A stretch of 42,018 nucleotides of DNA from an uncultured bacterium (GCA_903916675.1 CAIWXQ010000046.1:1-42018), one strand, 5' to 3'; numbered from the stretch's first letter, positions 23,669 through 32,817 are shown. Notes: generated by a model from the letters alone, not told the origin. Made by a program: numbers and translations.

Positions 23669-24151
23669 ATGGCAACGCTTGAACTTCGGAAAAGCTCTAA
23701 GTGGTGGTATGGCCGCTGGACGGAGAATGGAAAAATCATCGTCCGAAACCTGGATGTGGAGGTCCGCGGGACTCGTCCACGCAAGGGTCAAGAGACCGGT
23801 GATCGACTGTTCGAACAGACCCGGTCCGTGGCTGACGGCAAACTGAAAGAGTTTGCGCGGGACGCCGTGACGCGTCGGCATGTCGAGGGCATCGCCCAGG
23901 CTGTCCACGTGGCGCGCACAGGACACCGCGTCGGCGCAATTCCTTTGGACGGCATCTTCCCGGCCTGGCAAGGCATCCCCCGCAAGCAGGTCGAACTCAG
24001 CGATATTTACCTCAAGTGGGTCCAAGGTGTGTTTCGCCGCTTCGTTGAGTTCTTCGCGGCCCGCTACGGTGCCAGCGCGCGCAACTCAATCAGCGAGCAG
24101 CCAGCACGGTCGCCGCGGCCAAGGCCGGCGGGGTGGTCGGCGCGTTGGTGA
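23669..24151 (+). pseudogene. Tyrosine integrase, N-terminal remnant
   Basis: From ATG 23669 (GGAGGGG 5 bases upstream) the first ~140 residues look like the N-terminal part of a phage-type integrase: MATLELRKSSKWWYGRW is an arm-binding domain, and residues about 105-140 suggest the start of the core-binding domain. The frame then degenerates after about residue 140 and stops without a catalytic domain. A different frame ending at 24192 encodes a Gly-rich hydrophobic tail (KAGGVVGALVIGG), probably from another lost gene. Position and orientation right after the tRNA fit an island integrase. Confidence 0.6.
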
Positions 24152-24212
24152 TCGGTGGGATCGAGGCGGCAAAGCATCTTTTTGGGAAGTAGGAATGGCG
24201 GTGTTTTAACAG

Positions 24213-24238
24213 GTTCAAATGTTTGACGTTTGTTTGGA
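24213..24238 (+). repeat. 26-bp island direct repeat, copy 2
   Basis: Identical to copy 3 over all 26 bases (GTTCAAATGTTTGACGTTTG then TTTGGA). Confidence 0.85.
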
Positions 24239-24327
24239 TACGGATTCAAAACAGTCTTGTCTAGAGGGGGTTTGGGCGGTTAAATTTGCGATTCATGATC
24301 GAGAAGCAGGTTAGGCCAAGTTCATGG

Positions 24328-24353
24328 GTTCAAATGTTTGACGTTTGTTTGGA
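24328..24353 (+). repeat. 26-bp island direct repeat, copy 3
   Basis: Identical to copy 2, same orientation. With its two preceding G bases it shares GGGTTCAAAT with the tRNA T-arm in the att core. It may be a recombinase or repressor binding site. Confidence 0.85.
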
Positions 24354-24487
24354 AACTTTTGCCGAATTCGGCGTTTTGTTTCATGGCGTTTCAACACACT
24401 TATTTATCGTGTAATCAACTGCATTGCAGACTGTTACAAACGTCGCACACGATCACATGAGGACCATCAAAAAGTGGCTTTTCTGGT
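24354..24487. other. Island remnant without recognised genes
   Basis: AT-rich relative to the surroundings, with no convincing frame. It forms the right end of the ~1 kb segment between the two att copies. Confidence 0.5.
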
Positions 24488-24534
24488 CTTGGGCGCTGGG
24501 AGTCGCGGGTTCAAATCCCGCCGCCCCGACCACT
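24488..24534 (+). repeat. Attachment site copy (attR or internal att)
   Basis: A perfect 47-bp copy of 23463-23509. It cannot form a tRNA by itself, since the 5' half is missing. An integrase C-terminal frame from the right ends inside it. Confidence 0.92.
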
Positions 24535-24984
24535 ATTATCACAAAATTCGCCAATATTTTGGTGGTTTTTTGAGCCTGCGGAAATATCCTTCCCCTGATT
24601 TTCCCCTACTCTTTTCTCGAACTCGCACAGTTTTCGATCCGCAGCCAGCTTGTCGGTGGGGTTCAAGGCTCTGGCATAATGGAAAATCATGCTGAAAGAA
24701 TCATGTCCAGTGAAGGGCATGACCTCAGTAGGCAGCAGCCCTATCCTTAAGCACCTGATTACAAAGAAGTTACGGAAGCTGTGCCAGTGAAGAGTGCGGT
24801 CTAAGGAAATTTTTGCCTGCGAAAAGAGTCGTTTGAGTCGTTTTCGGCTCTTCCCGTTCGCCACTTTCCCTCCATTTTGATTCCGGAAAAGGTAGCTGTT
24901 CCGATTGGGACACGCATCGCAGAGCCTTTTGATGACATCCCGCACCTTGGGCATCATGGGTACGCCGATTGTTGGTAGGTGCAA
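24511..24984 (-). pseudogene. Tyrosine integrase, C-terminal remnant
   Basis: 157 codons covering the second half of a tyrosine recombinase catalytic domain. HWHSFR supplies HxxR, TGHDSFSMIFHYA supplies the G-H and the nucleophile Tyr; the first catalytic Arg and all N-terminal domains are missing. The stop codon lies within the att copy, the common position for an island integrase. Because it sits outside the 23463-24534 interval, it points to a second, nested or tandem element extending to the right whose other end has been lost. Confidence 0.7.
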
Positions 24985-25055
24985 GAATTTTGGCGGGGTG
25001 GCTAGTCTCCTGTTATAGGGCAGGTGAAGTGGCTACCCTGTGTCGAAATTATCTA

Positions 25056-25475
25056 TCACGGCATCTGAAAGCGGTAGTAGCGGTTAGGGTAGTTGCTCCA
25101 GCTTGAATCGCTAAAGTAGGACGAACCGCTTGTCAGGGTGTTGGTTGCCACGGGAATCCAAACACCGCTGGTCAGGTCTGTGCAGGTTGCCACCACTACA
25201 GTTGGACTTCCAGCGTTGGTAAAGGTGAAGCCGAAGCCGCCTGCCAGAACTCCGAAGGTGGAATCAGGCTGAACTTGCGGGTTCCAAGGGACGGTTGAAC
25301 AACCACCGAAAGTTGCCCCCCAACCCGTAGTATTCGGCAGATAGTAGATGGTTGCAGGGTCGGTAACAAAAATAGTTGTGTCCGAACCGCCGCTTGGGGC
25401 ATTGCCGCTGAAATAAACAATAACCAGACTCAGGCATTCAGAAAATGCCTGATTTTCGATATTGGTGACGCTATG
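25056..25475 (-). pseudogene. C-terminal fragment of a BspA-like leucine-rich-repeat surface protein
   Basis: The readable part begins SVTNIENQAFSECLSL, one LRR_5 repeat, followed by a linker with YYLPNTTGWGATFGG (typical repeat-cap) and a C-terminal module (WIPVATNTLTSGSSYFSDSSW ... YYRFQMP) common at the end of secreted proteins in Kiritimatiellota and Verrucomicrobiota. The 5' portion is absent: homologous coding stops near 25475, where a PQQ-type gene begins on the other strand. Confidence 0.7.
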
Positions 25476-26620
25476 CGGGCCCGGCGGTTGCGAGAGGCCG
25501 CGTGTTGGTGTCGGACTACGAGAATACAAGCACAGGGGAGGTGGAGCGCGTATTGTGCCTTGACGAACAATCGGGGCAGGTGCTTTGGACGTTCGAGAAC
25601 CGCGACGTCAAATACAGGGGGCTTTCCTATGGCTATGGCCCGCGGGCCACGCCAACCGTGGACGGCGATCTCGTTTTCGCGCTCGGGGCTGTTGGCGATC
25701 TGTACTGCCTGGACGTCACAAGCGGCAAGCTCCTGTGGAGGGTCAATTACCAAAGCGACCTCCAGGCGAAGTTGCCAACCTGGGGTTTTGCCGCGGCGCC
25801 GGTGGTCTACGGCAAACAGCTGATCTGCCTGGTCGGCGCAGGATCGAATGCGACGGTTGTTGCCCTGGACAAGGTGACCGGACAGGAGACATGGCGTTCG
25901 GTTTCATCAAAGGGCGGCCCAGGTTATTCGGCGCCGATCCTCATCCACGCCGGTGGCGTCGACCAGTTCATCCAATGGCATGGCGGGGCCGTCAGTTCTC
26001 TCAACCCCAACACGGGACAGATTTACTGGGAAACTCCTTACGAGGGCCGGGACATGCTGGCCGCTACACCTGTGCGGCAAGGCAATTTGCTGTTTCTCAC
26101 CGCCTTCTTTGATGGTCCGATGATGCTCCAACTTGCGGCTGACAAACCGGACGCGAGACTCCTCTGGCGTGGAAACAGCCACAGCGAAGTCAAAACCGAT
26201 GGATTGCACGCGACCATGGCAACGCCGGTCATCAAGGACGGGTATGTCTACGGCGTGTGCAGTTACGGCCAGCTTCGCTGTCTCGACGCGCAAACTGGCG
26301 TACGCGTCTGGGAGACACAGGAGGTAACACGGGAGAACGCGCGATGGGCGTCCGCCTTTATCACGCGCCAGGGGGATCGATTCTTTATCAATAACGACCG
26401 CGGGGAACTGATTATTGCCGAGCTCTCGCCCCGGGGGTATCGCGAGATTGATCGGACCCATCTGATTGAGCCGACTACACCACCAGGGAACAAGCGCGAG
26501 AAGAACGCGGTCAACTGGGTCTTGCCTGCCTACGCCAACCGGCATATGGTCATCCGGAACGACCGGGAGATTATCCGCGCATCGCTGGAAAGAACGCCAG
26601 CCCCAGCGGACAAACCGTAA
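25475..26620 (+). pseudogene. PQQ-like beta-propeller protein, 5'-truncated
   Basis: About 380 codons of a WD40/PQQ-propeller protein. Repeats such as VLCLDEQSGQVLWTFE, LYCLDVTSGKLLWRV, VVALDKVTGQETWR and LRCLDAQTGVRVWE each carry the PQQ-repeat D-x-x-T/SG-x-x-x-W pattern. Homologous sequence starts abruptly (GPAVARGRVLVSDYE) a few codons after an in-frame stop at 25466, with no signal peptide or start. Such proteins are usually exported, so this copy has lost its export signal. A GTG at 25502 could start translation but would give a propeller with missing blades. Confidence 0.7.
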
Positions 26621-27041
26621 TGTCCGTGTGACGCCGGACAGCATGCCCGCAACTCCGTCCCCTTAAACAGTGCCAGCCGGAATCCTTCGCCCCCACCTGC
26701 TGATCAACGGCGTGGACAATCGTTCCCGTACAAAGCCGATACCCGGAAACAGTAAATCGAAAGCACGGGATGGCGGCGGGAGAAGAAGGCTGCTCTTTTT
26801 CAACCCACCTGCAACAAGTTCGGTCCACCCGCATGCTACCGCCACGCCGCGGCGGACAACTGCGTCATCGTCCTGAATGATTCCGACGGGCAAAGGGCGG
26901 ATCGTTTCTTTCGCGGAATAGGGTGCCAGCGCGGATCGTCAAACCCCGACGTGCGCCTGTCTTTTCTTACACGGATCTAACGACCGGCTGGCGTGGCTTC
27001 ATGCTAGATTTCTCCTGTCTTTCGCGGGGAGTCCCGCGGCA
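26621..27041. other. Intergenic with possible gene debris
   Basis: A short GTCCG/CGGAC hairpin follows the propeller gene at 26622-26639. Around 26840-26920 the plus strand can be read as NCVIVLNDSDGQRADRFF, which looks like a protein fragment, but no intact gene or family is recognised. Confidence 0.4.
27023..27038 (+). promoter_or_regulatory. Hairpin over the ribosome-binding region of the 27042 gene
   Basis: CGCGGG-GAGT-CCCGCG forms a perfect 6-bp stem with a 4-base loop, ending 3 bases before ATG 27042. The only Shine-Dalgarno-like sequence (GGGGAG) lies inside it, so translation could be limited by this fold. Confidence 0.4.
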
Positions 27042-28043
27042 ATGTGCCCCATGCGTAGTCGTTTCATTTTACTGCTGTTTCTGCCGCTGCCGCTCGGCGC
27101 CAGTCTGACGACGGCGCACGCCGAACCGCCGGCCTCCGGTTGGGCACCTGTTCCCTTTTCCCGCTACGAAGCCATTCTTTCCCGTAAGCCGTTCGGCCTG
27201 CCACCGCTACCACCTCCGCCGCCCCCGCCACAAGCGGCACAACCGCCCCCGCCTCCGGCCTTTGCATCCAAGCTGCGCTTGTGCGCCATCAATTGCACGC
27301 CGGCCGGCACGGTGGCCATCGGGTTCATCGACAGCACATCCAATCCGCCGCGCAACTACTATCTGGACGTCGGCGAGACAGAGGACGGATTTCTTGTCCG
27401 GGAGGCGGATTTCGACCAGGAATTTGCCGTCGTGACCAAGGATGGCGTGACCGTAACGCTGCGACTCAGCTCTGCGCCACGCGAGGTGGCAACAACCGGA
27501 GACAGCAGCGTGGCGGCGGCGCAGCGCCTAGGCGGAAACGATGATCCCGGAGAGTTGATCGTGAGTGTGGCAAATGCCAGGCGCCCCGGCGCACGGGCAG
27601 CCGCCGCCAGCAAACCGATGTTTTCTTCCGCCACCGAGCAGTTGCTGGCCATGGAACTGAGCGTGCCGGCAGGCGTGCAATCCCCGCCCTTGCCGTTCAT
27701 CAGCGGTCTGGAAGCTGACACACATGCCGCTCTGGGGCACTCCATCGTGATCGAGACCACCGATTCGGATGCCGTGGCTGCGCACAAGGAGAACGTCGGC
27801 CTAGCCAAGGAGGAGTTACGGACGCACCTTCAGGCAGGTGGCGATACCGGATCCTATCTGCAGACGCTCAAGGATCGGCGCGACGCAGAGATTGCCCGAC
27901 AGGCAGCCGCGCGTACAGAGGCGAAAACACTGGTCTGCGAACTGGCCAGACGAATGAGCCAGCCGGAGGTAGAAAAGCAGCTGACTGTCGTCAATGCCAT
28001 ACTGGCCGAATCCGGCGTCGGTCCGATCGAGGCGCCGGAATGA
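27042..28043 (+). CDS. Secreted proline-rich protein of unknown function
   Basis: 333 aa with a signal peptide (hydrophobic RFILLLFLPLPLGASL, cleavage near AHA-EPP). A motif SRYEAILSRKPFGLPPLPP leads into a polyproline tract (about residues 55-75). Then comes a small globular domain (LRLCAINCTPAGTVAIGFID ... NYYLDVGETEDGFLVREADF ... GVTVTLRLSS) that recalls the periplasmic domain of GspC/PilP-type secretion proteins. The C-terminal third is helical and charged. No lipobox. It stands alone between the island debris and the convergent uptake operon. The secretion-related role is a guess from domain style. Confidence 0.65.
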   Translation: MCPMRSRFILLLFLPLPLGASLTTAHAEPPASGWAPVPFSRYEAILSRKPFGLPPLPPPPPPPQAAQPPPPPAFASKLRLCAINCTPAGTVAIGFIDSTSNPPRNYYLDVGETEDGFLVREADFDQEFAVVTKDGVTVTLRLSSAPREVATTGDSSVAAAQRLGGNDDPGELIVSVANARRPGARAAAASKPMFSSATEQLLAMELSVPAGVQSPPLPFISGLEADTHAALGHSIVIETTDSDAVAAHKENVGLAKEELRTHLQAGGDTGSYLQTLKDRRDAEIARQAAARTEAKTLVCELARRMSQPEVEKQLTVVNAILAESGVGPIEAPE

Positions 28044-28079
28044 CGCGCGGCGGCCGCGCCTTCGCCCAGCCTTCGCCGT

Positions 28080-29480
28080 TCAGTTCGCCCGCGACCGAGC
28101 CGCACGCTCGACCTGGTCAAGATAGCGCGCGACGTCCTCCCGCGGACGAAGTTCCTGCGAACGCTTGAGCAACGGCACGGCTTCCGCGTAGCGCGTCTTT
28201 TTCACCAGTACCTGCGCATGACGCAGGCGCGCCTCAGCCTCGTATTTCTCGATCCCCTCCGCACGCTCAAACAGGAAGAGTGCCTTGTCCGCCCTATCGG
28301 TGCGGGCGTAATGCTGCGCCAGCAGGATCAGTGCCTCGCCGTCGAGCGGATCGAGCGCGACGATCTGCTCGAGCAGGTGCGTCTGCTCCTCGGCGGCCTC
28401 GCCGCGCGCGGCGGCCAGGCGGGCTTCCAGCTTGAGGATGCGCTTTTTCGCATCCTCTGGCAGGCGCGTCTCGCAGGTGGCGCGCACCTGCGCCAGCACG
28501 CGGGCGGCTGGCTCGTACGCCGCGCGGGCGATCAGCACCTCCGCATCGCGGAGGAACAACAGCGGGTCGGCTCCGGCGGGATCCTTGGCGAGCGCGCGCA
28601 GATAGGCGTCGGCGGCGAGGTCGTAAATGTTCTCGTTGACGTAGATGTCGCCCAGCGTGTTGAGGCAAACTGCACTGGCCTGGCCGTTGCGATCAAGCAA
28701 CTCGAAGTTTTCCGCCGCCTTCAGCGACTGCTTCAAGCCGAGAAAGGCGTTGGCCTGCAGCAGCCAGAAATCCGCCTTGCCGGGGTCGCGCCGAATCAGA
28801 TCCTCGCACAACGCGGCAGCCTCCTCATATTTGCGCTGCTTGAACAGGCAGCGGGAAAGCCCCAGTTTCCACTCGCTCACGTCGGACTGCAGCATCATGG
28901 CCTGGCGGTAGGCGCTCTCGGCCGGCACGTACTGCTCGGTGGTAGAGAAGGCGTAGCCGAGCAGTCCGAAGGTCAGACCGTCGGCAGCGCCCAGATCGAT
29001 GGCGCGAGTCAGCACCTGGATGGCCTGTTCATGGTTGCCGAGACGGATGCAGGTGACGCCAAGGTTTTTCTGTGCGCGCAGGAATGAGGGAAATTTGGCG
29101 GCCGCCTTGCGGTACCAGTCCAAGGCGGCTTCGACCTGGTTTTGCTGCAGGCAGAGGTTGCCAAGCGTGTAGTCGAACAGGGCCGTCAGTTCGGCCTTGC
29201 CTCCGCTCTTGCCGCCAGTCTGGAGGCTCCGCTGCAGCAGGTCGATGGCCTTGGCCAAGCCGCCCTCGCTTTCCATCAGGGTGGCGACCTGCTGCAGTGT
29301 CTGCTGCTCGGCCGGCGTCACGCGCGGCTCGATGTCGGCGCGCATGCCGTACGAGCCGACAAAGGCCTTCTGGAAGGAGGGATCCTTCCACACGTCGTTG
29401 AGGTCGGCGCGCGCAACGGCCGCCAGACCGGCGGCGCCCAGCAGTGCGACCAACATCCGGCATTCGATTCTGCTTTTCAT
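28080..29480 (-). CDS. Periplasmic TPR protein of the TonB operon
   Basis: 466 aa with an N-terminal signal peptide (MLVALLGAAGLAAVARA) and at least eight tetratricopeptide-like repeats over about residues 85-450 (for example ALDWYRKAAAKFPSFLRAQKNLGVTCIRLGNHEQAIQVL, read in two halves). It is the last gene of the operon; its ATG is 2 bases past the tonB stop with AGGAG upstream. TPR proteins close TonB2-type clusters in vibrios too, where they aid the energy-transducing complex. Probable periplasmic scaffold; its partner is not evident. Confidence 0.85.
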   Translation of the reverse strand: MKSRIECRMLVALLGAAGLAAVARADLNDVWKDPSFQKAFVGSYGMRADIEPRVTPAEQQTLQQVATLMESEGGLAKAIDLLQRSLQTGGKSGGKAELTALFDYTLGNLCLQQNQVEAALDWYRKAAAKFPSFLRAQKNLGVTCIRLGNHEQAIQVLTRAIDLGAADGLTFGLLGYAFSTTEQYVPAESAYRQAMMLQSDVSEWKLGLSRCLFKQRKYEEAAALCEDLIRRDPGKADFWLLQANAFLGLKQSLKAAENFELLDRNGQASAVCLNTLGDIYVNENIYDLAADAYLRALAKDPAGADPLLFLRDAEVLIARAAYEPAARVLAQVRATCETRLPEDAKKRILKLEARLAAARGEAAEEQTHLLEQIVALDPLDGEALILLAQHYARTDRADKALFLFERAEGIEKYEAEARLRHAQVLVKKTRYAEAVPLLKRSQELRPREDVARYLDQVERAARSRAN

Positions 29481-29482
29481 GG

Positions 29483-30148
29483 CTATCTGCTCCTGAAGGC
29501 GATGGGAACCCGCATCTTGAACGCCACGGCCTTGCCGTTGCGCTGTCCCGGCTCGAATCGCCAGCGCCGCACGGCCTGCAGTGCGGGCGGCTCGAAGGCC
29601 GGATGAGTGGACGACTGCACGACCGGATTGACCACCCGGCCGTCTGTCCCGACAATGAACACCACGGATACGCTGCCGTCCAACTTCTGCCGCCGCAGCG
29701 TCGCGGGATATTCGGGCGGCGGCTGGTAGGTGGCGCGCGGTGCCTGGTCGAGATCCGACAGGCTGAACGCACCGTCGAGGCCGACATCCGAGACGGCGTT
29801 CATTGCCAGGCCGCCCTGTCCCCCGAAGCTGGCCGGCAGGCGCGTCATGAAATCGCCACCGCCACTCGCGCCCCCCAGCGCCATCTCGAGTTGCGCCAGG
29901 TCGAGCGGCGCCGCGTCTTCCTTGAGTTCCGGAGGCGCCTCGGGAGCCTGCTGGCGTTCGACGTCGAGCGCCTTATCCTTCTGTTCCTGCTTCTCCTCGA
30001 TCTTCTTCTCGGCCTCCAGCGAGATGTCCTCCACCGTCGTGCGGTGGGCCCGGTTTTGCGGCAGCAGCAGCAACCCGCCAAAGAGCAGGATGCCGGCGTG
30101 CAACAGCACCGCCCCCAGGATCGCCAGAATCTGGATGCGCTTCTTCAT
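29483..30148 (-). CDS. tonB: TonB family energy transducer
   Basis: 221 aa. A single N-terminal transmembrane helix (about 8-29), a charged Glu/Lys/Gln and Pro-containing spacer (about 35-80), a Gly-rich stretch and a C-terminal TonB domain (YPATLRRQKLDGSVSVVFIV ... NPVVQSS, then ALQAVRRWRFEPGQ). It carries proton-motive energy from ExbBD to the outer-membrane receptor. The start overlaps the exbD stop by four bases (ATGA type). The spacer is short on the usual Pro-Lys repeats. Confidence 0.92.
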   Translation of the reverse strand: MKKRIQILAILGAVLLHAGILLFGGLLLLPQNRAHRTTVEDISLEAEKKIEEKQEQKDKALDVERQQAPEAPPELKEDAAPLDLAQLEMALGGASGGGDFMTRLPASFGGQGGLAMNAVSDVGLDGAFSLSDLDQAPRATYQPPPEYPATLRRQKLDGSVSVVFIVGTDGRVVNPVVQSSTHPAFEPPALQAVRRWRFEPGQRNGKAVAFKMRVPIAFRSR

Positions 30149-30552
30149 TTCTTCTCGGTGGAAACACCCACCTTGAGGATGCCGGCCTTGCGCGCCTCGT
30201 CCAGCACGTTGACCACGTGGCGGAAATCGGCGTTGGCCTCGGCGCTGACCACGACCTTCGGGTCCTTGGCCGAAGCCTTGTACGTCTGCAGCTTGAAGGG
30301 CAACTGCGCGACCGTCACCTTGTCCTTGTTGAAGATGATTTCGCCGTTGTGACAGACCGTCAGCGTGGCGGCCTTGTCGCGATCCTCGAGCTTCTCGGCC
30401 GTGCCGGCACTGGGGAGCTGCACCGGAACGCCCTGGTTCTTGGTCATGGAGAGCGAGACCATGACAAAGGTGGCCAGCAGGAAGAAGATCACATCGATCA
30501 GCGGCACGATCTCGATGCGCGCCTTCTTGAACGTATAGGCTTTGACTCGCAT
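30145..30552 (-). CDS. exbD: ExbD/TolR biopolymer transport protein
   Basis: 135 aa. The one transmembrane helix (about 17-38) carries the conserved proton-path Asp in IVPLIDVIFFLLATF. It is followed by a periplasmic domain with VVVSAEANADFRHVVNVLDEARKAGI. ATG 30552 is preferred because AGGAG lies 7 bases upstream; a GTG at 30558 overlaps the exbB stop. It forms the inner-membrane motor with the upstream ExbB. Confidence 0.93.
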   Translation of the reverse strand: MRVKAYTFKKARIEIVPLIDVIFFLLATFVMVSLSMTKNQGVPVQLPSAGTAEKLEDRDKAATLTVCHNGEIIFNKDKVTVAQLPFKLQTYKASAKDPKVVVSAEANADFRHVVNVLDEARKAGILKVGVSTEKK

Positions 30553-30554
30553 GG

Positions 30555-31994
30555 TCACACTCCTGCCGCGGCGCGCCGACGGGACGCGGCCTCGGTTTCG
30601 AGGATCGGCTTCAGCAGCAGTTCCAGGTTGGTGGTGGCGTCTTCCATCTCATGCCGCGCCGCTTCGCAACGGGCATGCAGGTAATTCAGCGGAATCAGCG
30701 TGGTCACGGCGATCCCGAGGCCGAAGGTGGTGGCGATGAGGGCCTCCGCGATGCCCCCGGTGATGGCCGCGGGGGCGCTCAGTTCGGCGCCGCCCAGCAT
30801 GCCGAAGGCGCTGATCATGCCCGTGACCGTGCCGAGCAGGCCGAGGAGCGGGGCCATGGTGACGATCGTGTCGAGCAGCGAAATGCCGCGGGTGAAGCGC
30901 ACGAGTTCCTGGGCCGAGGCGCGGGTGAGCGCTTCGGTCAGAGATTTCTCGCGGTGCAGCAGCGCGTAGGTGAGACAGCGCGCCACAAAGTCACGGGATG
31001 CCTTGCCCGCCTGCAGGGCACCGTCCGCTTCGCCCTTCTCAAGCGCGCCCATCATATTTTCCACCACCTCCGGCTGGCGGTGCCGCTTTTCGACCGACAG
31101 GAAGACCAGCCGTTCGAGCAGCACGCTGACGGACAGCAGCGAGACCAGCAGCAGCGGCCACATGATGGGGCCGCCTTTCTTGAAGTAGCCCCAGAGGCTC
31201 CCCTTGGCGATGAGCGCCTTGAGGGCGTTGCCCAGTGTGGGGTCGAACGGCAGTGTCCCGGTTCCGCTCCCCACTAGGCCGGCGATTTGGATGGTGGCTT
31301 CCTTCTCCGGCAGCGGGCGCACCACCGGATGCGACGATCCCGCCTGCGGCAGGGCGATGCCAGCTACGCGGCCATTCGCGGCCGCAAACAGCGCCACGGG
31401 CCCGACCAGCGCGAAGCGGCCCTTCTCCAGCACGCCCTGCGGGTCCACGGCCGACCCCTCGAAGCGCAGCCCGCCGATCAGCGACTGCTGGCGGTTGGCG
31501 GAGGCGGAGACCAGCGCGAACTGGCGCTCGAACTTCTGCGCAGGCGAGAGGTCCTTGTTGAGCGGCGCCTGCAGGGCCGTGTCGAGCGTGGCGGCGTAGC
31601 GTTCCGCCTCGCCCGGCTGAACGCGCCCCTCGAAGCTGCGGGCATACTCGTCGAGCAGGCTGCCGACGTAGGCGATTTCGTCCTGGCGCTGCTTGAGCTC
31701 GATGCGTCGATTATTGTACTCCAGGTTGCGGACATCCGCGGCGCGCCGGCTCTTCTCCTGCTCGCGGCGCAGTTCGGCCAAGTCGTTCTCCTGCCGGTCT
31801 AATTCACGCACCAGCGGGAGTTTTTCCCCGGCAATGGCCTCGCGCTGCCGGGTGAGTTCCTGCAGGACCGTGTCGAGGTCGTGTCGCGCAGCAGCGGCAG
31901 CCTCGTCCATCGTGGCAGCCATGCCACGGGTGGACGGCAGGACGGCCAGCAGCAGGCTGGCGCACAGCGAGAGACGGATCGTATGTGTTGTCAT
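30555..31994 (-). CDS. ExbB/TolQ proton channel fused to a periplasmic coiled-coil domain (TtpC-like)
   Basis: 479 aa, about twice the size of plain ExbB. It has a signal peptide (about 1-27), a long coiled coil rich in Arg, Glu and Gln (about 35-110), a small domain up to about 250, then the ExbB membrane part: a first helix in GGPIMWPLLLVSLLSVSVLLERLVFL and the paired helices MAPLLGLLGTVTGMISAFGML and ALIATTFGLGIAVTTLIPLNYL. Such fusions are TtpC of the vibrio TonB2 system, but there a separate ExbB2 is also present; here none is. ATG 31994 has GGAG 9 bases upstream. Confidence 0.88.
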   Translation of the reverse strand: MTTHTIRLSLCASLLLAVLPSTRGMAATMDEAAAAARHDLDTVLQELTRQREAIAGEKLPLVRELDRQENDLAELRREQEKSRRAADVRNLEYNNRRIELKQRQDEIAYVGSLLDEYARSFEGRVQPGEAERYAATLDTALQAPLNKDLSPAQKFERQFALVSASANRQQSLIGGLRFEGSAVDPQGVLEKGRFALVGPVALFAAANGRVAGIALPQAGSSHPVVRPLPEKEATIQIAGLVGSGTGTLPFDPTLGNALKALIAKGSLWGYFKKGGPIMWPLLLVSLLSVSVLLERLVFLSVEKRHRQPEVVENMMGALEKGEADGALQAGKASRDFVARCLTYALLHREKSLTEALTRASAQELVRFTRGISLLDTIVTMAPLLGLLGTVTGMISAFGMLGGAELSAPAAITGGIAEALIATTFGLGIAVTTLIPLNYLHARCEAARHEMEDATTNLELLLKPILETEAASRRRAAAGV

Positions 31995-32047
31995 GGTAGG
32001 TCTCCGGAAAGTATCAGCGGTTGAGGTTTCCTGGTTGTCGAAGCTCC

Positions 32048-32806
32048 TCACGGGATCTGTACCGGCAGCGGCACGAAGCGTGGCGATGCCTTGTTCTGCA
32101 GCATTTGGATCACCTCGGTGATGCGGGGCGCCAGCTCATTGGCCGGCCGCCACTCCCATCCTGAGGGACCGGGGTGTCCCACGCCGGCCTCGCCGCCGGC
32201 GCTGACGTAGTAGGCCTGCGCCAGGCCGACATAGACGGTTTCGACCTGCGTGGGCTTGCCCTTGAGGTCGCGGATTTCGGTTACGCGGGCGATCTCGCCG
32301 TTGGCCTTGCCGAGTTCGTTCAGGATGCCAATCACGTTCTGGTAGCGTTCCGGCAGGCCGATCTTCGTGTCTGCGGAATTTTCCGGCAGACGCTGGGCGA
32401 GCTGCTTGACCTTTTCGCGCACCGGTTCCGGTGCGCGGGCAAGCATTCCCTTGACGCGGGCTTCCATGTCCGAGACCTGCGCGCGCATGCGGTCGGCGGC
32501 CTCCTGCAGTTGGCGCTCCTGCCCGCGCAGGTCGTCCAGCTTGCGGTCGACGTCTGCAGTTTCGTTGGTGGACTGCCCGATCTTCTCGCGCAGTGCGGCC
32601 GCCTCCTTGCGGAGCATCTGGATGCGGTCCGACAGCATCTCGCGCCCCAGCAGCCAGTCCTGCTTCTCCTGCGAGGAGAGGCGCCGCGCCTCGATCCATT
32701 TGCCCAGCATCGCGCGAGCGGACTCGTTCGTGTCCGCCAGTTGCGCCCAGGCAGCAGCCGCGCCGAGCATCAACATCAGGAAGATTGCCAACCGTTTCAT
32801 ACTCAT
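32048..32806 (-). CDS. DUF3450 periplasmic coiled-coil protein
   Basis: 252 aa with a signal peptide (LAIFLMLMLGAAAAWAQ) and an extended coiled coil (about 50-125). The later part has LPERYQNVIGILNELGKAN and YVGLAQAYYVSAGGEAGVG, both typical of DUF3450. In gammaproteobacterial TonB2 clusters a DUF3450 protein precedes the TtpC gene as here. It probably interacts with the coiled coil of the fused ExbB. ATG 32806 has AAGGAG 7 bases upstream and lies 11 bases past the receptor stop. Confidence 0.88.
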   Translation of the reverse strand: MSMKRLAIFLMLMLGAAAAWAQLADTNESARAMLGKWIEARRLSSQEKQDWLLGREMLSDRIQMLRKEAAALREKIGQSTNETADVDRKLDDLRGQERQLQEAADRMRAQVSDMEARVKGMLARAPEPVREKVKQLAQRLPENSADTKIGLPERYQNVIGILNELGKANGEIARVTEIRDLKGKPTQVETVYVGLAQAYYVSAGGEAGVGHPGPSGWEWRPANELAPRITEVIQMLQNKASPRFVPLPVQIP

Positions 32807-32817
32807 TGTCTGCTCCT

